Source: Streptomyces sp. NRRL S-646 (GTDB lineage Bacteria > Actinomycetota > Actinomycetes > Streptomycetales > Streptomycetaceae). Taken from it: 64,000 nt of DNA. Made by a program: the position numbers and the translations under genes. Under the pieces are notes generated by a model. The model was not told where the DNA came from. It saw only the letters and a program-made list of their open reading frames with translations, and searched no databases. The DNA is taken from contig NZ_JODC01000004.1 of assembly GCF_000720765.1 (NCBI RefSeq), positions 186,001 through 250,000 of the forward strand, read 5' to 3'. Positions 34,690 through 43,416 of the stretch are shown here, in pieces (position 1 is the first letter of the stretch; each line of letters begins with the position of its first letter).

Positions 34690-35973
34690 GTGTATCTCGC
34701 GGACTCCCGCAGCACCAAGGCCGCCGTCGCCCCGGACACCCGTCCGGGGCGGCGGCCGGCCGCTGTGCCCGGCACCGTGCTGGCCCTGGGTGCGGTCAGC
34801 CTGATCACCGACGTCTCCTCGGAGATGGTCACCGCCGTGCTGCCGCTCTATGTGGTCGCCGGCCTCGGCCTGTCCCCGCTCGGCTTCGGTCTCCTCGACG
34901 GCATCAACAACGGCGTGGGGGCGCTGGTCCGGCTGGCCGGCGGTCACCTCGCCGACCGGGGCGGCCGCCGGCACAAGGTCGTGGCGGGCCTCGGCTACGG
35001 TCTGTCGGCGCTGTGCAAGCCGCTGCTGCTGCTCGCCCACACGCTTCCCGTCATCAGCGCCGTGCTCGCGGCCGACCGCACCGGCAAGGGGCTGCGCACC
35101 GCTCCCCGGGACGCGATGATCTCGCTGGCCACCGAACCCGCGTACCGGGGGCGGGCGTTCGGGGTGCACCGCGCCATGGACACCACGGGCGCGCTGCTCG
35201 GCCCGCTGGTCGCGTTCGCCGTGCTGCGGGCCACCGTCGACGGCTACGACGCGGTCTTCGCCGTCAGCGGCTGCATCGCGGTGCTCGGCGTCCTGGTGCT
35301 GGTGCTGTTCGTGCCCCGCCGCATCGCGCCTGCCGGTCCCGTGCAGCTGCCCGAGCCGGTCCGGCCTGCCCTGCGCGACTCGCTGGGCCTGCTGCGCCGC
35401 CCGGAGCTGCGCCGGCTCACCCTCTGCGCGGCCCTGCTGGGTCTCACCACCGTCAGCGACTCCTTCCTGTACCTGCTGCTCCAGCGCGAGGGGGACCTGT
35501 CCGCCGACCTGTTCCCGCTGCTGCCCCTGGGCACCGCCGCTGTCTTCCTGCTGCTCGCCGTGCCGCTCGGCGCACTCGCCGACCGTCTCGACCGCCGCCG
35601 GCTGTTCCTGGCCGGCCACGGCGTCCTGCTGCTCGGCTACGGCCTGGTGCTCTCCCCCTGGCACGGCATTCCCGCCGTGGTCGCCGTCCTCGTACTGCAC
35701 GGCACCTTCTACGCGGCCACCGACGGAGTCCTCGCGGCCGCCACCGCCGGAGCTGTACCGGCACAGCACCAGGGTGCCGGGCAGGCACTGGTGGGCACCG
35801 GCCAGGCGCTGGCCCGGTTCGCCTGCTCGCTCGCCTTCGGCGCGGCCTGGAGCCTGTGGGGCGGGCGCACCGCGCTCGCCGTCACCACCGCCTCGCTGGC
35901 CGTCAGCGCCGTCGTGGCCGCGTTCGTCCTTCGTCCCACCGCCGACGTGTCCCCCGCCGAGGTGTCCGCATGA
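34690..35973 (+). CDS. MFS transporter (12-TM)
   Basis: A 427-aa protein; the GTG at 34690 lies 5 bases after the phosphoesterase stop. Twelve predicted helices, with motif A in loop 2-3 (GGHLADRGGRRHKVVAGLGY) and again in loop 8-9 (LGALADRLDRRRLFLAGHGV). ADRTGKGLRTAPRDAMIS and a conserved DVSSEMVTAVLPLY in TM1 are typical of a group of bacterial MFS proteins annotated as multidrug or unknown. Co-transcription with a phosphoesterase and a beta-propeller protein suggests a shared envelope role, but the substrate is unknown. Confidence 0.88.
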   Translation: MYLADSRSTKAAVAPDTRPGRRPAAVPGTVLALGAVSLITDVSSEMVTAVLPLYVVAGLGLSPLGFGLLDGINNGVGALVRLAGGHLADRGGRRHKVVAGLGYGLSALCKPLLLLAHTLPVISAVLAADRTGKGLRTAPRDAMISLATEPAYRGRAFGVHRAMDTTGALLGPLVAFAVLRATVDGYDAVFAVSGCIAVLGVLVLVLFVPRRIAPAGPVQLPEPVRPALRDSLGLLRRPELRRLTLCAALLGLTTVSDSFLYLLLQREGDLSADLFPLLPLGTAAVFLLLAVPLGALADRLDRRRLFLAGHGVLLLGYGLVLSPWHGIPAVVAVLVLHGTFYAATDGVLAAATAGAVPAQHQGAGQALVGTGQALARFACSLAFGAAWSLWGGRTALAVTTASLAVSAVVAAFVLRPTADVSPAEVSA

Positions 35974-36992
35974 CCCGAACCACCCGCCTGGCGATCCTGC
36001 TGGCCGCCGTCCTGCTGCTCGGCGGCGTCGGCACCGGGGCGGTGCTGTATGCCGCGCACCGCTCGGGCATGCGGGACGAGCAGCAGGCGAACGGTCCGAC
36101 CGTCAGGACGGGTACCGTCTCGCTCCGGCCAACGGCCGAACGCCGGCTGCTGGTGCGCAACCTGGCCTGGGGCCCGCACCGCGACGAGATCGCCACCGTG
36201 CCCGCCGACGATCCGCAGGGGCCGCGCACCGCCTCGGGCGTCAAGTGCCTGCGCTTCCACGCGGCCGCCGGAACCGGCATCTGCCTGCAGGCCGTGCACG
36301 GCACGCTCAGGGACACCTACCGGGCGGTGGTCCTCGACGCGCACCTGCACGAGCGGCACCGCTTCCCGGCCGCGGGCATCCCCACCCGGGCCCGCGTCTC
36401 ACCCTCCGGCCACCTGGTGGCCTGGACGGTCTTCGTCAGCGGAGACTCCTACGCAGGAACCAAGTTCTCCACCCGCACCGCCGTCGTCGACACCCGCACC
36501 TGGAAGATCGACGACAACCTGGAGACCTTCCACATCATCAAGGACGGCCGGACCTACCGCGCCGCCGACACCAACATCTGGGGCGTCACCTTCGCCGACG
36601 ACCACCGCTTCTACGCCACGCTGGCGACCGGCGGCAGAACCTACCTCGTACGAGGTGACGTCGGTGCACGCACCCTCACCACCCTGCACAGCAACGTCGA
36701 GTGCCCCTCCCTCTCACCCGACGGCACCCGCATCGCGTACAAGAAGCGCGTCAAGGGAGCCTCTCCCGACGCACCTTGGCGGCTGTACGTCCTCAACCTG
36801 CGCACCATGAAGGAGACCGCGACCGCCGAGCAGCGCAACATCGACGACCAGGCCCTGTGGGCCGACGACTCCACCCTCGTCTACGCCCTCCCGGGCGACT
36901 ACGGCTCGGACCTGTGGACCGTCCCGGCCGACGGCTCCGGAGCGGCCCGCCGGCTGATGACCTCGGCCGTCGCTCCCGCCTACCTGGGCTGA
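35970..36992 (+). CDS. Membrane-anchored TolB-like beta-propeller protein
   Basis: A 340-aa protein whose ATG overlaps the MFS stop (ATGA). One N-terminal membrane anchor or uncleaved signal (LAILLAAVLLLGGVGTGAVL) is followed by an extracytoplasmic domain with repeated WD40/PD40-like blades. The clearest are CPSLSPDGTRIAYKKR, DDQALWADDSTLVYALPG and SDLWTVPADGSGAARRL. Such propellers are scaffolds or ligand-binding modules. Third gene of the phosphoesterase operon. Confidence 0.82.
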   Translation: MTRTTRLAILLAAVLLLGGVGTGAVLYAAHRSGMRDEQQANGPTVRTGTVSLRPTAERRLLVRNLAWGPHRDEIATVPADDPQGPRTASGVKCLRFHAAAGTGICLQAVHGTLRDTYRAVVLDAHLHERHRFPAAGIPTRARVSPSGHLVAWTVFVSGDSYAGTKFSTRTAVVDTRTWKIDDNLETFHIIKDGRTYRAADTNIWGVTFADDHRFYATLATGGRTYLVRGDVGARTLTTLHSNVECPSLSPDGTRIAYKKRVKGASPDAPWRLYVLNLRTMKETATAEQRNIDDQALWADDSTLVYALPGDYGSDLWTVPADGSGAARRLMTSAVAPAYLG

Positions 36993-36999
36993 GGGGTCC

Positions 37000-37569
37000 T
37001 CACAGGTCCCATGTCCTCGGGCGCCACAGCGTCTCCCACTCGGGGCGCAGCAGCGACAGCACCGCAACGTCGTGGCGGCGCCCCCGGTGCAGACACGCCG
37101 AGCGGCGCACACCCTCCCGTACGAACCCGGACTTGGCGAGGACCTTGAGGGCAGCGGCGTTCTCGGTGTGGGTGACTGCCTGGAGGCGGTGCAGGGGCAG
37201 TTCACCGAAGGCCAGGTCGACCATGGTGTCGAGGGCGTCCGCTCCGTGCCCTTCCCCGCGGTGTTCGGGAGCCAGCAGCATGACGACCTCCGCCGTACCG
37301 TCGGCCAGGTCCTGGTCGACGAGGGCGGTGCAACCGATCGGCGTCCCGTCGGGAAGCAGCACGAGGAAGTCGTCGCGTTCCGAGTCGTCGAGGTCGCGCT
37401 CCACACGCTCGCGGAGCCAGGACCGGGACCGGGGCCAGACGCCGATCTCGTGCGCGGCCACCGGGTCGGACCGCCACCGCTGCAGCATCTCGACGTCGTC
37501 GACCTCCAGAGGGGCGAGGGCGATCTTCCTCCCGCGCCGGCAAGCCACCCTTTCACTCCCCGCCGTCAT
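37000..37569 (-). CDS. GNAT-family N-acetyltransferase (RimJ/RimL-like)
   Basis: A 189-aa protein starting at the ATG complementary to 37567-37569, preceded by GGGAAG. It shows the GNAT core: IALAPLEVDDVEMLQRWRSD, DFLVLLPDGTPIGCTALVDQ, EVVMLLAPEHRGEGHGADAL (acetyl-CoA pyrophosphate loop RGEGHG), and LQAVTHTENAAALKVLAKSG FVREGVRRSA. The RimJ-like ending suggests acetylation of a protein N-terminus or small amine. It is convergent with the beta-propeller gene and divergent from the transglutaminase-like gene. Confidence 0.88.
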   Translation of the reverse strand: MTAGSERVACRRGRKIALAPLEVDDVEMLQRWRSDPVAAHEIGVWPRSRSWLRERVERDLDDSERDDFLVLLPDGTPIGCTALVDQDLADGTAEVVMLLAPEHRGEGHGADALDTMVDLAFGELPLHRLQAVTHTENAAALKVLAKSGFVREGVRRSACLHRGRRHDVAVLSLLRPEWETLWRPRTWDL

Positions 37570-37655
37570 TGCTTCCCGCCCGTTGTCGTCCACGAGCGGA
37601 GAGGCTAGAGGCCGGTGAGGGGTATCACCACGCATTTTCTGCAACCGCAGGAGAG

Positions 37656-37676
37656 TTGAACATGTTCAATTAATTG
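37656..37676. promoter_or_regulatory. Overlapping perfect palindromes in a divergent promoter region
   Basis: TTGAACATGTTCAA (37656-37669) is a perfect 14-bp palindrome, and CAATTAATTG (37667-37676) is a perfect 10-bp palindrome sharing its edge. They lie between the divergent GNAT and transglutaminase genes and look like a MarR- or GntR-type operator. No such regulator is encoded nearby. Confidence 0.5.
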
Positions 37677-37723
37677 GCGATGATGTGTGTGGCCATCGGG
37701 GCGCCGGAGAGAGGACCACCGCC

Positions 37724-38524
37724 ATGACGAGCTCGCTTCTCACGCCACGAGGCCGTTCTCGCGCCCACACGACGGCCGGAGGAACGGCGGTGGGGAGCAC
37801 GGCCCCGACGCGGATCCTCGACTGGCGGCACCCGCAGGTCACTTCCCTGCTTCGGCAGATCGACACGGCAGCGGACGCGGGGGCGGCCATGACGCCCGAC
37901 CTCAGGACAGCGGACCTGCGCCGGGCCCACCGGGTCATCGCCGCAGCCGTGCGGCCGGTGTACTCGGCGCAGGACGAGCGGCCCGTGTCCGAGGTGCTGC
38001 GCCGCGGCCGGGGTTCGTGCAGCCAGCGGCTGGCCGTGCTGGAGGCGGTGGCGCGGGCATCCGGGGTGGCCACGCGGGTGCGCGGCCTGCTGGTCGACGG
38101 GGCTTTCTGGTATCCGCGCTTTCCCCGGCTGCGCCGGATCGTCCCGGACCAGGTTCTCCTCGCCTGGCCGGAATTCCGCCTCGACGTACCGTTGCCGACC
38201 GCCCACGCCGCCGGCGCCTGGCTGACCGTCTCGGAACTGTTCGGCAGCCTTGACGAGTTGAGCGACGGCCGGGGTGGCGGCTTCACCAACGCCGGTGCGG
38301 AGACGCTGTTCGAGGCGCTGTCCAGGACGGCGATCGACTGGGACGGGGTGACGCTCTGCCCGACCGACGGTGCCGCGTGCGACCTCTCGGCGTACGTCCT
38401 GGCGGACCTGGGCCACTTCGACTCGCGCGACGAACTCTTCGCCCGGCACGGCCAGACCCTCTGCCGGGCGGCGAGAGTGCTGACCGAGCCCGTCCTGGGT
38501 CGGCGACGCGCGGCGGGCGCCTGA
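37724..38524 (+). CDS. Transglutaminase-like domain protein
   Basis: A 266-aa cytoplasmic protein; the ATG at 37724 follows AGAGAGG. The transglutaminase-like centre is SEVLRRGRGSCSQRLAVLEA with candidate nucleophile Cys99 in the GxGxCxxxA context, followed by VARASGVATRVRGLLVDGAF. The expected His is not obvious: the later strand reads IVPDQVLLAWPEFRLDV where other members vary. It may be a peptidase-like or structural homologue. The neighbouring gene is unrelated; function unknown. Confidence 0.7.
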   Translation: MTSSLLTPRGRSRAHTTAGGTAVGSTAPTRILDWRHPQVTSLLRQIDTAADAGAAMTPDLRTADLRRAHRVIAAAVRPVYSAQDERPVSEVLRRGRGSCSQRLAVLEAVARASGVATRVRGLLVDGAFWYPRFPRLRRIVPDQVLLAWPEFRLDVPLPTAHAAGAWLTVSELFGSLDELSDGRGGGFTNAGAETLFEALSRTAIDWDGVTLCPTDGAACDLSAYVLADLGHFDSRDELFARHGQTLCRAARVLTEPVLGRRRAAGA

Positions 38525-38532
38525 GAGCACCG

Positions 38533-39369
38533 TCAGCGGACCGCCGAGCCCAGGGCGGCCTCGAAGGTCGGGTGCTCGAAGGTGAAGCCCGAGTCGAGGA
38601 GGCGTCCAGGCACCACCCGTTGGCTCATCAGGATGCCGTCGGCGAACTCCCCGAGCACCAGCCGCAGGGCGAAGCCGGGCACGGGCAGCACCGTGGGGCG
38701 GTGCAGGGCCCTGCCGATTGCGGCGGTGATGTCCCGGTTGGTGGCGGAGTGCGGGGTGGTCATGTCGACCGGTCCGCCGACCGAGTCGGTGTCGATGAGG
38801 TGGCGCAGGGCGCGGACCGTGTCGGGCAGGGAGATGTAGCTCCAGTACTGGCGGCCGCTGCCCAGCCGCCCGCCGAGCCCCGCCCGGGCCAGGGGGAGCA
38901 GGCGGCCCATCGCCCCGCCCGCGCCCGACACGACGATCCCGAAGCGGGTGGTGACAACCCGCGTTCCGGACGTCCGGGCGCGGTGGGCAACGGCTTCCCA
39001 CTCCTGGCACACCCCGGCCAGGAAGTCCTGGCCGGGCCCGCCGGACTCGTCCACCACGGCCTGCCCGGTCTCGCCGTAGTAGCCGACGGCGGACCCCGAC
39101 ACGAACACCGGCGGCGGCTTCTCGCAGCCACCGATCGCCTCGGCGAGGGCGCCGGTGCCGCGCACCCGGCTCTCGCGGATCTCCTTCTTGTACGCGGCTG
39201 TCCACCGGCGGTCACCTACCCCGGCCCCGGCCGGCCCGACCACCGCGTCCGCGCCGTCGAGCACCGCCGGATCGACCGCTCCTGCGTCCGCCCGCGGGTC
39301 CCACCCCGCCTCGACGCTTCCGTCGGCCCGGGTCTGCGGCTCGCGCCGGACCAACCGGGCCGGACACAA
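38533..39369 (-). pseudogene. TIGR01777 NAD-dependent epimerase/SDR39U1-like, 5'-truncated
   Basis: The C-terminal 85 percent is a good match to this atypical SDR family (VGDRRWTAAYKKEIRESRVR, PVFVSGSAVGYYGETGQAVV, DESGGPGQDFLAGVCQEWEA, ending LLDSGFTFEHPTFEAALGSA). The family normally begins with a GASGLIGSAL Rossmann loop about 35 residues before LVRREP. Here only the TTG complementary to 39367-39369 and MCPARLVRREPQ remain, so the nucleotide-binding glycine motif is missing. Likely inactive unless another start exists. Confidence 0.6.
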
Positions 39370-39377
39370 CGACGGAG

Positions 39378-39400
39378 CCAGGACTCCCCCGCAGTCCTGG
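39378..39400. terminator. Terminator-like hairpin between decayed gene ends
   Basis: CCAGGACT and AGTCCTGG form a perfect 8-bp stem around a CCCCCGC loop. On the minus strand just upstream, about 39418-39500 reads VPFEPLDAPRLGTVVADLVT to a stop, an unassigned C-terminal fragment of another gene that this hairpin could have terminated. Confidence 0.45.
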
Positions 39401-39513
39401 CCCCGCCCCGGTCAGCGCGTCTGTCTCGCGGTGGTCACCAGATCGGCGACGACGGTTCCCAGCCGGGGCGCGTCCAGCGGCTCGAACGGCACTTTCAGGC
39501 GTCCGGCCGCTGC

Positions 39514-40719
39514 TCAGAGGCTGAGGAACTCGGACAGTCCGGTCAGCAGCCGGTCGACGTCCTCCGTGCTGTTGTAGGGCGCGAGGCCCATGCGGAGGCC
39601 GCCGGTGTCGCCGAGACCGAGCCGGCGGGAGGCCTCGATGGCGTAGAAGGATCCCGACGGGGCGTGGACGCCGCGCTCGGCGAGGAAGCGGTAGGCCTCC
39701 GTGGTGGAGCGGCCCTCGAACGTCAACAGCAGGGTGGGCGTGCGGTCGGCCGCCCTGGAGTGAACGGTGATGCCTTCGAGCGAGGACAGTCCCTTGTCGA
39801 TCTGTGCGCGCAGGGCGTGTTCGTGTGCTTCAAGGGCCGCGAAGGCGGCGGTCAGGCGCTGTCGGCGGGTTCCCGTGGCGCTCGGGTCGAGGCGGGTGAG
39901 GAAGTCGACCGCGGCGGTGGTGCCCGCGAGGAACTCATAGGGCAGCGTGCCCAGTTCGAAGCGTTCGGGGACCGCGTCGGTGGAGGGCAGGAGCTTGTCC
40001 GGCCGCAGGGTCTCCAGCAACTCCGGCCGGGCGGCGAGGACTCCGTGGTGCGGGCCCAGGAACTTGTACGGGGAGCAGACGAAGAAGTCCGCGCCGAGCG
40101 CCTCCAGGTCGACCAGCGCGTGGGCGGCGTAGTGGACGCCGTCGACGTAGCTCAGCGCCCCCGCCTCGTGCGCCAGGTCGGAGATCGCGGCGACCGCGGG
40201 ACGTGTGCCGATCAGGTTGGAGGCGGCGGTGACGGCGACCAGCCGGGTGCGTTCGGTGAGGACGGCGCGGATGTCGTCGAGGGTCAACTCCCCGGTGGCG
40301 GGGTCGAAGTCGGCCCAGCGTACGGTGACGCCGGCCTGGGCGGCGGCCTGGACCCAGGGGCGGATGTTGGCGTCGTGGTCGAGGCGGGTGACGACCAGCT
40401 CGTCACCGGGCCGCCAGGTCTTGGCGAGGGTGCGGGAGAACTCGTAGGTGAGCTGGGTGGCGCTGCGCCCGAAGACGATCCCCGCAGGGTCTGCGCCGAG
40501 CAGGTCGGCCATGGCCCGGCGTGCCCCGGCGACGATGGTGTCGGCGTTGCGTTCCCCCTCGGCCACCTGGCCCCGGTTCGACAGAGGGTTGGACAGTGCG
40601 TCGGCGATGGCCCGGATGACGGGCTGCGGGGTCTGGGTGCCGCCCGGGCCGTCGAAGTGCGCCGTTCCGGCGGTCAGGGCCGGGAACTGGGAGCGGATGG
40701 CGGTGATGTCGTACGTCAC
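39514..40719 (-). CDS. Cysteine desulfurase-like PLP enzyme (class V aminotransferase, TIGR01976 type)
   Basis: A 401-aa protein starting at the GTG complementary to 40717-40719 with AGGAGC upstream. Fold type I PLP features are VFGRSATQLTYEFSRTLAKT (phosphate cup), LVVTRLDHDANIRPWVQAAA (His stacking on PLP), ALSYVDGVHYAAHALVDLEA (Asp) and VCSPYKFLGPHHGVL with the Schiff-base Lys. The loop carrying the desulfurase Cys is not obvious: the region GLGDTGGLRMGLAPYNSTED lacks it. It could be a lyase or selenocysteine-lyase-like enzyme. It stands alone, divergent from the aldolase gene. Confidence 0.85.
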   Translation of the reverse strand: MTYDITAIRSQFPALTAGTAHFDGPGGTQTPQPVIRAIADALSNPLSNRGQVAEGERNADTIVAGARRAMADLLGADPAGIVFGRSATQLTYEFSRTLAKTWRPGDELVVTRLDHDANIRPWVQAAAQAGVTVRWADFDPATGELTLDDIRAVLTERTRLVAVTAASNLIGTRPAVAAISDLAHEAGALSYVDGVHYAAHALVDLEALGADFFVCSPYKFLGPHHGVLAARPELLETLRPDKLLPSTDAVPERFELGTLPYEFLAGTTAAVDFLTRLDPSATGTRRQRLTAAFAALEAHEHALRAQIDKGLSSLEGITVHSRAADRTPTLLLTFEGRSTTEAYRFLAERGVHAPSGSFYAIEASRRLGLGDTGGLRMGLAPYNSTEDVDRLLTGLSEFLSL

Positions 40720-40735
40720 GAGAGAGCTCCTGTGA

Positions 40736-41806
40736 GTGCCGGGCCGGGGCAAAGATCCTCCGCGATCGCAGGCGGGCGTGGCAACAACCCCGTGTCAGCC
40801 GCCTGTGCGCAGGACGCGGGACAGACCCAGTGCCGCCGTCCGCCACCGCTACACCGTCGAACAGGCCCGCACCATCGCGGCCGCCCTGGACACGGCAGGC
40901 GTGGCCGCCGTCGAGATCGCCCACGGCGACGGCCTGGTCGGCTCCAGCATCAACTACGGCGTCGGCGCCCACACCGACTGGGAGTGGATCGAAGCCGTCA
41001 CCGGCGCGGTACGGCAGGCGGTCCCCACCACCCTGCTGCTGCCGGGCATCGGCACGGTCCACGACCTCAAGCAGGCGCATGCACTCGGCATCCGCTCGGT
41101 CCGCGTCGCCACCCACTGCACCGAGGCCGACATCTCGGCGCAGCACATCGCCGCCGCCCGCGAGTTGGGCATGGACGTCGCCGGGTTCCTGATGATGTCC
41201 CACATGGCGGGGCCGGCGGAACTCGCCCGCCAGGCCAAGCTGATGGAGTCGTACGGCGCACACTGCGTCTATGTCACCGACTCCGGCGGCCGCCTGACCA
41301 TGGACGGCGTGCGCGACCGCTTCCGCGCCTACCGCGAAGTCCTGTCCCCGGACACGGAGTTGGGCATCCACGCCCACCACAACCTCGCCCTCGGCGTGGC
41401 CAACTCCGTCGTCGCCGTCGAGAGCGGCGCGGTCCGCGTCGACGCCTCCCTCGCCGGGCAGGGCGCGGGAGCCGGCAACTGCCCGCTGGAGGCGTTCGTC
41501 GCGGTCGCCGACCTCATGGGCTGGGAGCACGCCTGCGAGCTGTTCCCGCTGATGGACGCCGCCGACGATCTCGTACGACCACTGCAGGACCGCGAGGTGC
41601 GTGTGGACCGCGAAACCCTCAGCCTCGGCCATGCGGGCGTGTACTCCAGCTTCCTGCGCCACGCCGAGACCGCGGCCGCCCGCCACGGCCTGGACACCCG
41701 CAGCATCCTCGTCGAGGTCGGCCGGCGGGGCATGGTCGGTGGCCAGGAGGACATGATCACCGACATCGCGCTGGATCTGCTCGCCCGCGCGGAGACATCG
41801 TCCTGA
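40736..41806 (+). CDS. 4-hydroxy-2-oxovalerate aldolase (BphI/DmpG-like), degenerate N-terminus
   Basis: From about codon 38 the protein matches the TIM-barrel aldolase of meta-cleavage pathways: [60 protein letters not shown], and the Mn-binding [15 protein letters not shown], with the C-terminal communication domain to [20 protein letters not shown]. The essential N-terminal TLRDGMHAVRHR reads [12 protein letters not shown], so the metal-ligand Asp may survive but GMH is lost, and the preceding codons look like non-coding filler. No acetaldehyde dehydrogenase partner is present. It may be non-functional. Confidence 0.65.
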   Translation: MPGRGKDPPRSQAGVATTPCQPPVRRTRDRPSAAVRHRYTVEQARTIAAALDTAGVAAVEIAHGDGLVGSSINYGVGAHTDWEWIEAVTGAVRQAVPTTLLLPGIGTVHDLKQAHALGIRSVRVATHCTEADISAQHIAAARELGMDVAGFLMMSHMAGPAELARQAKLMESYGAHCVYVTDSGGRLTMDGVRDRFRAYREVLSPDTELGIHAHHNLALGVANSVVAVESGAVRVDASLAGQGAGAGNCPLEAFVAVADLMGWEHACELFPLMDAADDLVRPLQDREVRVDRETLSLGHAGVYSSFLRHAETAAARHGLDTRSILVEVGRRGMVGGQEDMITDIALDLLARAETSS

Positions 41807-41920
41807 ATTCCCTGATCGGAAAACTCCTGGCCGTGCGCGACGGGGAACGCTACGATCCCTCGCGATGACGACTCATTCTGTTGACAGATTGGGGGTCCCG
41901 TCCACGCCAGGTGAGTGCTG

Positions 41921-43360
41921 ATGCTCACTCTGACTGCAAACGGAGACTCCCGCCATTCCCTCTGGCGACGTTCCTTCTGGCAGCGCGTGCGCGAGTTCGC
42001 CGTGCCGCCCTCCATGATCGAGACTGCGACCTCCCGCCGCCTCGTCGGCGACTGGGCCGGGGCTTGTGCCGCCGCAGGCTTCGATGTCGATCTCAACCTG
42101 CGTTCCGTGGCGCGCAGCCACGGCCGGGAGCTTGCGGCCCTAGTCCGGGCCGATCTGCGCCGCTTGGCTCCCGACCTGGTGCGCTGGCACATGCCGAGGA
42201 TCGCTCCCGACGGGTTGCTGCGCCCAGGACTGACCATCGCTCTGGCCCGGTACGACGCTGCCGGGCGGGACGGCCCAGGTCCGGTGCACCTGGTGGTGCG
42301 GACTCCGCCGGCCTGGGCGGACGCCGGGCAGCGGATCAGCCTCGCGCTGTGGGACGGATACCGTCCCGAGGCCGCCGCCCGGCGTCATCCGCATCCCCGT
42401 CCCAGCCGGCGCTTCCGTCTCGACCTGCATCGGCATCTGTGGGATGCGAGCAGAGCCTTTGAGCTACTGACACGGTCCGGGGCGGATCGGCCGAGCGACG
42501 ACAACATCCCTGAAGTGGACCGGGAGTTGCTTGGCCCGGTGCCGGACGGTCGGCGCTGTGCCGTCGAGCGGTGGGCGGCCGAGGCGGGGATTCTGCTCGG
42601 CGCCGAAGGGCGGCGCGGGGTCGGCGCTTGCGTTCTCGTACGGCTCGGGGGCAGGCGCCGGCTGGTCCTGGACCTGACCGCGGGCAGCGATGACGTCGGG
42701 CCGCCCTCGGTGCGACTCGCCGAGGCGGCAGGGTACGGCGACTGCTCCGCGCTGCCGGCCCTGCCCGATGCGGCGACCTGGGTCCCGCCCGACCTGGAGC
42801 TCCTGCGCACCGGTTCGATCACGCCCGAGCACCTGCACCCGCTGGTCGCTTCCGCCCTCGTACCGGACTACTCGCCGGCCGGCCCGCCCCCTGCTCCGGA
42901 ACCGGCAGGGCAGCCGCGTCTCGTGGAGTGCCGTGGAGCTCGGCACCGGATCGGTCTGGTGGATGGCGTACTGGCCCCGCTGGACCATGACCCGGCCGAG
43001 ATCCGACGGGAGGAGCTGCTGGTCGCGCTGACCGGGACTCCGTTGCCCTGTCTGCAGGCCATCGACGAGGCGCACCGTCGTCCGGACTGTCTGACGGGTG
43101 TCCGCGAACGACTGGACCACGGCGACATCGCCGGTGCACTTGCCGTAGTGGAAGGCCTGCTCGGCCCTGAGGCGGTGCTGCGCGACGGACCGCTGCGCGA
43201 CGAGCTGGAGGCGGCCGCGGAGCGGCGGATCACCTACGGCCTGTTCAGGGAGGGGCTGACCGGACTCGACCGCGGGCCTGCGCGCTACCGCCACCGTCCC
43301 GGAGACCTCATCCGCACCCCCAACCGGCGCTCGCGTCCACGCCACGCGAACTTGCGCTGA
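41921..43360 (+). CDS. Unrecognised 479-aa protein, first gene of a MoxR/VWA unit
   Basis: The ATG at 41921 follows AGGTGAG; the GTG at 41915 is an alternative. I do not recognise a domain. The protein is soluble with no signal peptide, Arg/Leu/Asp-rich, and appears to have two parts. An N-terminal half (residues 1-170, SLWRRSFWQRVREFAVPPSM, ARSHGRELAALVRADLRRLA, RRFRLDLHRHLWDASRAFEL) is followed, after an RCAVERWAAEAGI section, by a C-terminal part with regular Leu/Ala helices (GVRERLDHGDIAGALAVVEG). It lies 56 bases upstream of the MoxR ATPase and reads in the same direction, so it is probably a substrate adaptor or target of the ATPase/VWA pair (inference). Confidence 0.75.
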   Translation: MLTLTANGDSRHSLWRRSFWQRVREFAVPPSMIETATSRRLVGDWAGACAAAGFDVDLNLRSVARSHGRELAALVRADLRRLAPDLVRWHMPRIAPDGLLRPGLTIALARYDAAGRDGPGPVHLVVRTPPAWADAGQRISLALWDGYRPEAAARRHPHPRPSRRFRLDLHRHLWDASRAFELLTRSGADRPSDDNIPEVDRELLGPVPDGRRCAVERWAAEAGILLGAEGRRGVGACVLVRLGGRRRLVLDLTAGSDDVGPPSVRLAEAAGYGDCSALPALPDAATWVPPDLELLRTGSITPEHLHPLVASALVPDYSPAGPPPAPEPAGQPRLVECRGARHRIGLVDGVLAPLDHDPAEIRREELLVALTGTPLPCLQAIDEAHRRPDCLTGVRERLDHGDIAGALAVVEGLLGPEAVLRDGPLRDELEAAAERRITYGLFREGLTGLDRGPARYRHRPGDLIRTPNRRSRPRHANLR

Positions 43361-43416
43361 CCTCACCCTCGTACACCCGTCTCACTCGGCTCACCCCGAC
43401 TCAAAGGTGATCAAAC

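Noticed and set aside
38377..41868. A 1163-codon open frame on the plus strand
   Set aside because: It runs antisense through the epimerase and desulfurase-like genes and out of frame through the aldolase; low-complexity Gly/Arg content only.
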